Assembly: GCA_037131655.1 (NCBI GenBank)
Contig: JBAXQP010000016.1
Location: 1 to 16,417, forward strand
DNA length: 16,417 nt
Reading direction: 5' to 3'
From: a bacterium
Lineage (GTDB): Bacteria; Armatimonadota; Fimbriimonadia; Fimbriimonadales; JBAXQP01
Positions 13,154 to 16,417 of the stretch are shown piece after piece. Below the pieces are notes generated by a model. The model saw only the letters and a list, made by a program, of their open reading frames with translations, had not been told where the DNA came from and made no database searches. A program made the position numbers and the translations under genes. Numbering within the stretch: position 1 is the stretch's first letter; each line of letters opens with the position of its first letter.

Positions 13154-14654
13154 ATGGATATTACAACATAGGTTAACACTGATAACACTCACCCCGCTTG
13201 TGGCGAGTGTTATAATGCTCGTGATTCCCCCCGAGCGTAAAACCCCAATGCGTCTTTTGGCAGCGTTGGCGGCGCTCATTACGGTCGCTTTATCTGTGTG
13301 GCTTTGTCTCTCATTCGACTTCAAGCATAGCGGTATTCAGTTCGAGGAGACCATTCAGTGGCTGCCGTCAATGGGTTCGAGTTTACACCTTGGTGTAGAT
13401 GGCGTAAGCGTTACCCTCGTGTTACTTACCTCGATCATTATCTTAGCCGGTGTGTTTGCCTCATGGACTGTTACCAATCGCCCCAAAGAGTTCCTCTCGT
13501 TGTTGCTATTCCTGGTTAGCGGTGTGTTCGGCGTGTTTTGCTCGCTTGACTTGCTGTTCTTCTTCTTGTTCTACGAGATAGCCGTATTGCCGATGTACTT
13601 GCTAATAGGCATATGGGGAACAGGGCGCAAAGAGTATTCCGCAATGAAGCTCACCCTCTATCTGCTACTTGGCAGCGCATTCATATTAGTGGGGATAATG
13701 GCGGTCTATTTTCTCGGCCCTGTCAGAACGTTCGATTTGCCTTTACTCATTCAAACAACGCATTTTACGGCTATTCAACAGAAGACGATATTCTTATTAT
13801 TCTATGTTGGATTTGGCATATTAGCGGCCATCTGGCCGCTACATACCTGGTCGCCGGATGGTCATGCCAGCGCGCCGACTGCTGTGAGTATGCTGCACGC
13901 CGGTGTATTGATGAAGCTGGGCGCATTCGGTGTCCTGCGGGTTGGCATGTGCCTATTGCCGGAAGGCGCGCACTATTGGGCGTGGCTTATCGGAGGGATT
14001 GCGGTTATCAACATCGTCTATGGTTCGTTGAGCGCTATGGGGCAGACCGACTTGAAGTATGTCATCGCTTATTCCAGCGTTAGCCACATGGGAGTGGTAA
14101 TGCTGGGACTTGCGGGCGCAATAGGCCTAACCAACGCTACTCATCAGATGAATGCCATTAGCCTCACCGGTTCAACCATGCAGATGTTCTCGCATGGCAT
14201 CATGACCGGCCTCTTCTTTGCGCTTGTGGGTTTAATTTATGAGAAGTCGCACACTCGGGACATTCGTGAGATGGGTGGGTTTGCCGAAAAGATGCCTGGG
14301 ATAGCGGTCGCCTTTGTAATCGGCAGTTTAGCCTCATTCGGCCTACCTGGAACGAGTGGTTTTATTGCCGAACTCTTAAGCTTTTATGGCGTTTGGGGTA
14401 CTTTCCCATGGATGACCTATATCGGTGTAGCCGGAATAGTCATTACCGCCGCCTATGTCTTAAGAGTAGTACAAAAAATATTCTTTGGCCCCCGTTCAGA
14501 TAAATACGACACTCTTCCAACCGCCAAAACAACCGAATGGGTAGCCCTTATCCTATTAAGCGCCGTTTTAATCATAGTAGGCATTATCCCCCGCCTATTA
14601 ACCGATTTCCTGAATGTTGGGGTAAATGACTATTTGAAGCTGTTTGTAAGATAG
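13146..14654 (+). CDS. nuoM: Complex I subunit M, antiporter-like channel lacking the TM7 lysine
   Basis: NuoM is the middle antiporter-like subunit of the membrane arm. The 502 residues fit 14 helices. Glu144 in LFYEIAVLPMYLLIGIWG is the conserved TM5 glutamate, and FIAELLSFYG near the C-terminal third holds the TM12 glutamate. In TM7 the E. coli sequence has FAVKMPVVPLHGWLPDAH; here it reads FGILAAIWPLHTWSPDGH (223-240), so Leu226 (codon TTA, 13821-13823) replaces Lys234. TM8 keeps Lys257 in HAGVLMKLGAFG (251-262), and His251 is an extra polar residue nearby. About ten extra residues occur around 330-345 (LTNATHQMNAI). The start is forced to ATG 13146. It follows nuoL by 19 bases, and its end is C/A-rich at third positions. 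Confidence 0.96.
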   Translation: MLEWILQHRLTLITLTPLVASVIMLVIPPERKTPMRLLAALAALITVALSVWLCLSFDFKHSGIQFEETIQWLPSMGSSLHLGVDGVSVTLVLLTSIIILAGVFASWTVTNRPKEFLSLLLFLVSGVFGVFCSLDLLFFFLFYEIAVLPMYLLIGIWGTGRKEYSAMKLTLYLLLGSAFILVGIMAVYFLGPVRTFDLPLLIQTTHFTAIQQKTIFLLFYVGFGILAAIWPLHTWSPDGHASAPTAVSMLHAGVLMKLGAFGVLRVGMCLLPEGAHYWAWLIGGIAVINIVYGSLSAMGQTDLKYVIAYSSVSHMGVVMLGLAGAIGLTNATHQMNAISLTGSTMQMFSHGIMTGLFFALVGLIYEKSHTRDIREMGGFAEKMPGIAVAFVIGSLASFGLPGTSGFIAELLSFYGVWGTFPWMTYIGVAGIVITAAYVLRVVQKIFFGPRSDKYDTLPTAKTTEWVALILLSAVLIIVGIIPRLLTDFLNVGVNDYLKLFVR

Positions 14655-14659
14655 GTTTG

Positions 14660-14712
14660 CGTATTGCGTAGTTCGTATTCCTGATTCCGGAAAATACGCA
14701 CTACGCAATACG
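14660..14712 (+). repeat. Long palindromic hairpin between nuoM and nuoN
   Basis: The 20-base arm at 14660-14679 (CGTATTGCGTAGTTCGTATT) pairs with 14693-14712 with a single mismatch, leaving a 13-base loop that itself contains TTCCGGAA. No T run follows, so it is not a standard terminator. It begins 5 bases after the nuoM stop. It may stabilise the upstream mRNA end, reduce read-through, or be one copy of a dispersed palindromic repeat. It is unrelated in sequence to copies A-D. Confidence 0.8.
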
Positions 14713-14748
14713 TACTACGCTGGCTGCTAATTAAGGAAAGTGAAATAG

Positions 14749-16224
14749 ATGCCGAGTGAAGGAATAAATGGTCTGATATTGCTGCTGCCGCACGCATGCC
14801 TGATGGCGTTTGCGTTGCTGGTGCTTGTCGTCGAAGCGGTAACGCCGTCTCGTTGGCGCGCTTCGGCTTGGACGGCGTTTATTGCCTTTGTAGTAAGCGC
14901 GGCATTGGCGATTTGGCTCTCACGTGAAGGCAGTTTGTGGAACGGCATCTATATATGGGACGGGTTCGCAAGGATGGTGACCATCATCATTCTCACCGTC
15001 GGTGCGTTGGTCTGCTTGGCATCCTCCTGCTGCGAAGAATGGCGGCCAACGGCAGATTTCGGAACCTATTCAGTCCTATTAATCCTGAGTGCTCTTGGCT
15101 TTACTCTCATCTCATCAGCAGGTAGCTTGCTGATGCTCTACATTGCGCTGGAGCTAGGCACCGTCAGCTTATTTGCCCTCACCGGACATCACCGGACTGA
15201 TCAACACAGCGGGGAAGCGGCGCTCAAGTATCTTGTTATCGGCGCGATTTCATCAGCGGTCTTGCTTTATGGCATTAGCTTGGTTTACGGCGCTTACGGA
15301 ACCACCTACTATGCCCAAATCGCCGAGCGTATTACGCAGACAAGTCAACTCTCATACTTGGCGATCATTGGCCTGCCGCTGATAATCGGCGGGTTGGCAT
15401 TCAAAATTACAGCCGCGCCCTTTCACCTATGGGCCCCCGATGTCTATGAAGGAGCGCCAACCCCCGTTACTGCTTTTCTATCGACAGCCTCAAAGACAGC
15501 AGGATTCGCGGCGCTTATTCGTTTGCTCTATGTTGCCCTCCCGCACATGGAGAAAGACTGGGTAATGATACTGATTGCCGTATCAGCTTTGAGCATGACG
15601 CTCGGCAACTTGGTGGCTTTATCGCAAACAAGTTTGAAGCGCATGCTGGCCTATTCAGGCGTAGCGCAAGCAGGTTATCTGTTAATCGCTGTCGTTGCGG
15701 GTATGAAAGACGGGTTAGGGTCGGTGCTGTTCTTCTTATGGCTCTATGCATTCGCCAATACGGGCGCGTTCTTCATCGCACAAGCGGTGCAGGCAAGTGA
15801 TGGGTCGGACGCAATCGACACACTTAAAGGTCTCAGATTCCGGGCGCCAAAACACGCTTTTGCAATGCTGATATTTCTTCTATCACTTGGAGGAATTCCT
15901 CCCTTAGCCGGTTTCTGGGGCAAGTGGTTTCTATTCGTAGCCGGTGCCTCCGCCGGGTACTATGTACTCGTCCTAATAGGTGCTATCACCAGTGTTATCG
16001 CACTCTACTATTATCTAATGGTGGCAAAGCGTATTTACATTGATCCACCCGAGAGCACTGCCCCTATCTCTCGGCGTGCCCCATTAGTGACCGCAATCAT
16101 CATCTGTGCTTCAGCCACCATCATAATGGGCCTCTACCCCCGCCCCTGGCTAACCTGGGGCCAATCCGCCACCCTAACCGTTCCGCCGTCACCCCCTGCT
16201 GTTGTTAAGACCATTGGTAAATAG
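14749..16224 (+). CDS. nuoN: Complex I subunit N, antiporter-like proton channel
   Basis: NuoN is the antiporter-like subunit closest to NuoK and the quinone site. The 491 residues fit 14 helices. Glu135 in YIALELGTVSLFALTG, Lys219 in GGLAFKITAAPFHLWAPDVYEGAPTP and Lys249 in STASKTAGF correspond to the TM5 glutamate, TM7 lysine and TM8 lysine of the family, so this channel looks intact. LKRMLAYSGVAQAGYLL is also typical. ATG 14749 has AAGGAAAG at 14733-14740. It lies 94 bases after nuoM across the palindrome and is the last gene of the window. Its last 60 codons are strongly C-ending, unlike the first part of the gene. Confidence 0.97.
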   Translation: MPSEGINGLILLLPHACLMAFALLVLVVEAVTPSRWRASAWTAFIAFVVSAALAIWLSREGSLWNGIYIWDGFARMVTIIILTVGALVCLASSCCEEWRPTADFGTYSVLLILSALGFTLISSAGSLLMLYIALELGTVSLFALTGHHRTDQHSGEAALKYLVIGAISSAVLLYGISLVYGAYGTTYYAQIAERITQTSQLSYLAIIGLPLIIGGLAFKITAAPFHLWAPDVYEGAPTPVTAFLSTASKTAGFAALIRLLYVALPHMEKDWVMILIAVSALSMTLGNLVALSQTSLKRMLAYSGVAQAGYLLIAVVAGMKDGLGSVLFFLWLYAFANTGAFFIAQAVQASDGSDAIDTLKGLRFRAPKHAFAMLIFLLSLGGIPPLAGFWGKWFLFVAGASAGYYVLVLIGAITSVIALYYYLMVAKRIYIDPPESTAPISRRAPLVTAIIICASATIIMGLYPRPWLTWGQSATLTVPPSPPAVVKTIGK

Positions 16225-16225
16225 G

Positions 16226-16417
16226 CTTATGCGTAGATGTGTCATTCTGAGTGTAACGAAGAATCTGTCTGAAAGTCCCTTCGTTATGTCTCACTGCGCT
16301 TGGCTACACATGGTAAACGAATAAATGGATCCGCTTTCCTGAGTAGGCCTCCGGGCCATATCGAAGGGGCTTCTGGAAGGAGGAGGTTGCCACGGGCACA
16401 AGCCATCCATTGCAATG
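16226..16417 (+). repeat. Interspersed intergenic repeat, copy D, running to the window end
   Basis: GTGTCATTC (16239-16247), GAATCTGTCTGAAAGTCCC (16261-16279) and GGATCCGCTTTCCTGAGTA (16327-16345) follow copy A in the same order and orientation. The arms 16271-16287 and 16358-16374 form an imperfect inverted repeat, about 13 of 17 positions matching, so the unit could fold as a long hairpin. GGAGGAGGTTGC at 16379-16390 is shared with copy C. No gene is visible after nuoN, and the copy may continue past the window. Confidence 0.75.

Noticed and set aside
13613..14083. Open frame of 156 codons inside nuoM in another frame
   Set aside because: It is fully contained in nuoM, whose helices and motifs are continuous through the region, and it has no family features.
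31..16417. CRISPR array or integron-like array from the repeated motifs
   Set aside because: Copies are kilobases apart, differ in length and content and have no regular spacers; no cas or integrase gene is present.

Overview
This window reads as a chromosomal piece of a free-living, respiring bacterium of moderate GC content. All genes are on the + strand and two conserved housekeeping blocks fill almost the whole length. No phage, transposase, tRNA, rRNA or CRISPR array is visible. The order efp - accB-like - accC - nusB - folD is the one familiar from Firmicutes, but no sporulation gene is present. Two unusual genes sit inside it instead: a membrane protein with a Cys-Trp rich domain and a small pilin-like protein. 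Together with an 11-gene nuo operon this suggests a deep Terrabacteria-type lineage. Armatimonadota is my best guess, but it is only an inference.

Region 1 (1-340) holds an interspersed repeat, then a near-consensus sigma-70 promoter with a run of seven G in its spacer. Region 2 (341-5826) holds efp, the Cys-Trp membrane protein, an accB homologue, the pilin-like gene, a repeat block, accC, nusB and folD. These cover translation (EF-P), the first step of fatty acid synthesis (AccC and perhaps AccB), rRNA antitermination (NusB) and one-carbon folate metabolism (FolD). The accB product lacks the biotin-accepting lysine (Thr103 in its place), so it cannot be a normal biotin carrier.

Region 3 (5827-6101) is non-coding, with a candidate promoter for the nuo operon. 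Region 4 (6102-16224) is nuoABCDHIJKLMN. It encodes the membrane arm and the quinone-side connecting module of complex I, without the NADH module NuoEFG, so the electron donor is either supplied by genes elsewhere or is not NADH. NuoL and NuoN keep the proton-channel lysine of TM7, but NuoM has Leu226 where E. coli has Lys234. Repeat blocks interrupt the operon between nuoI and nuoJ, and a long perfect-looking hairpin lies between nuoM and nuoN. The window ends (16225-16417) in another copy of the repeat seen at its start.

The points most worth a second look are the non-biotinylatable AccB homologue beside a complete AccC, the Cys-Trp membrane protein and pilin-like protein embedded in the acc cluster, the lysine-less NuoM, the G7 tract in the efp promoter, and the four-codon leader reading frame that holds the best ribosome binding site upstream of nuoM.
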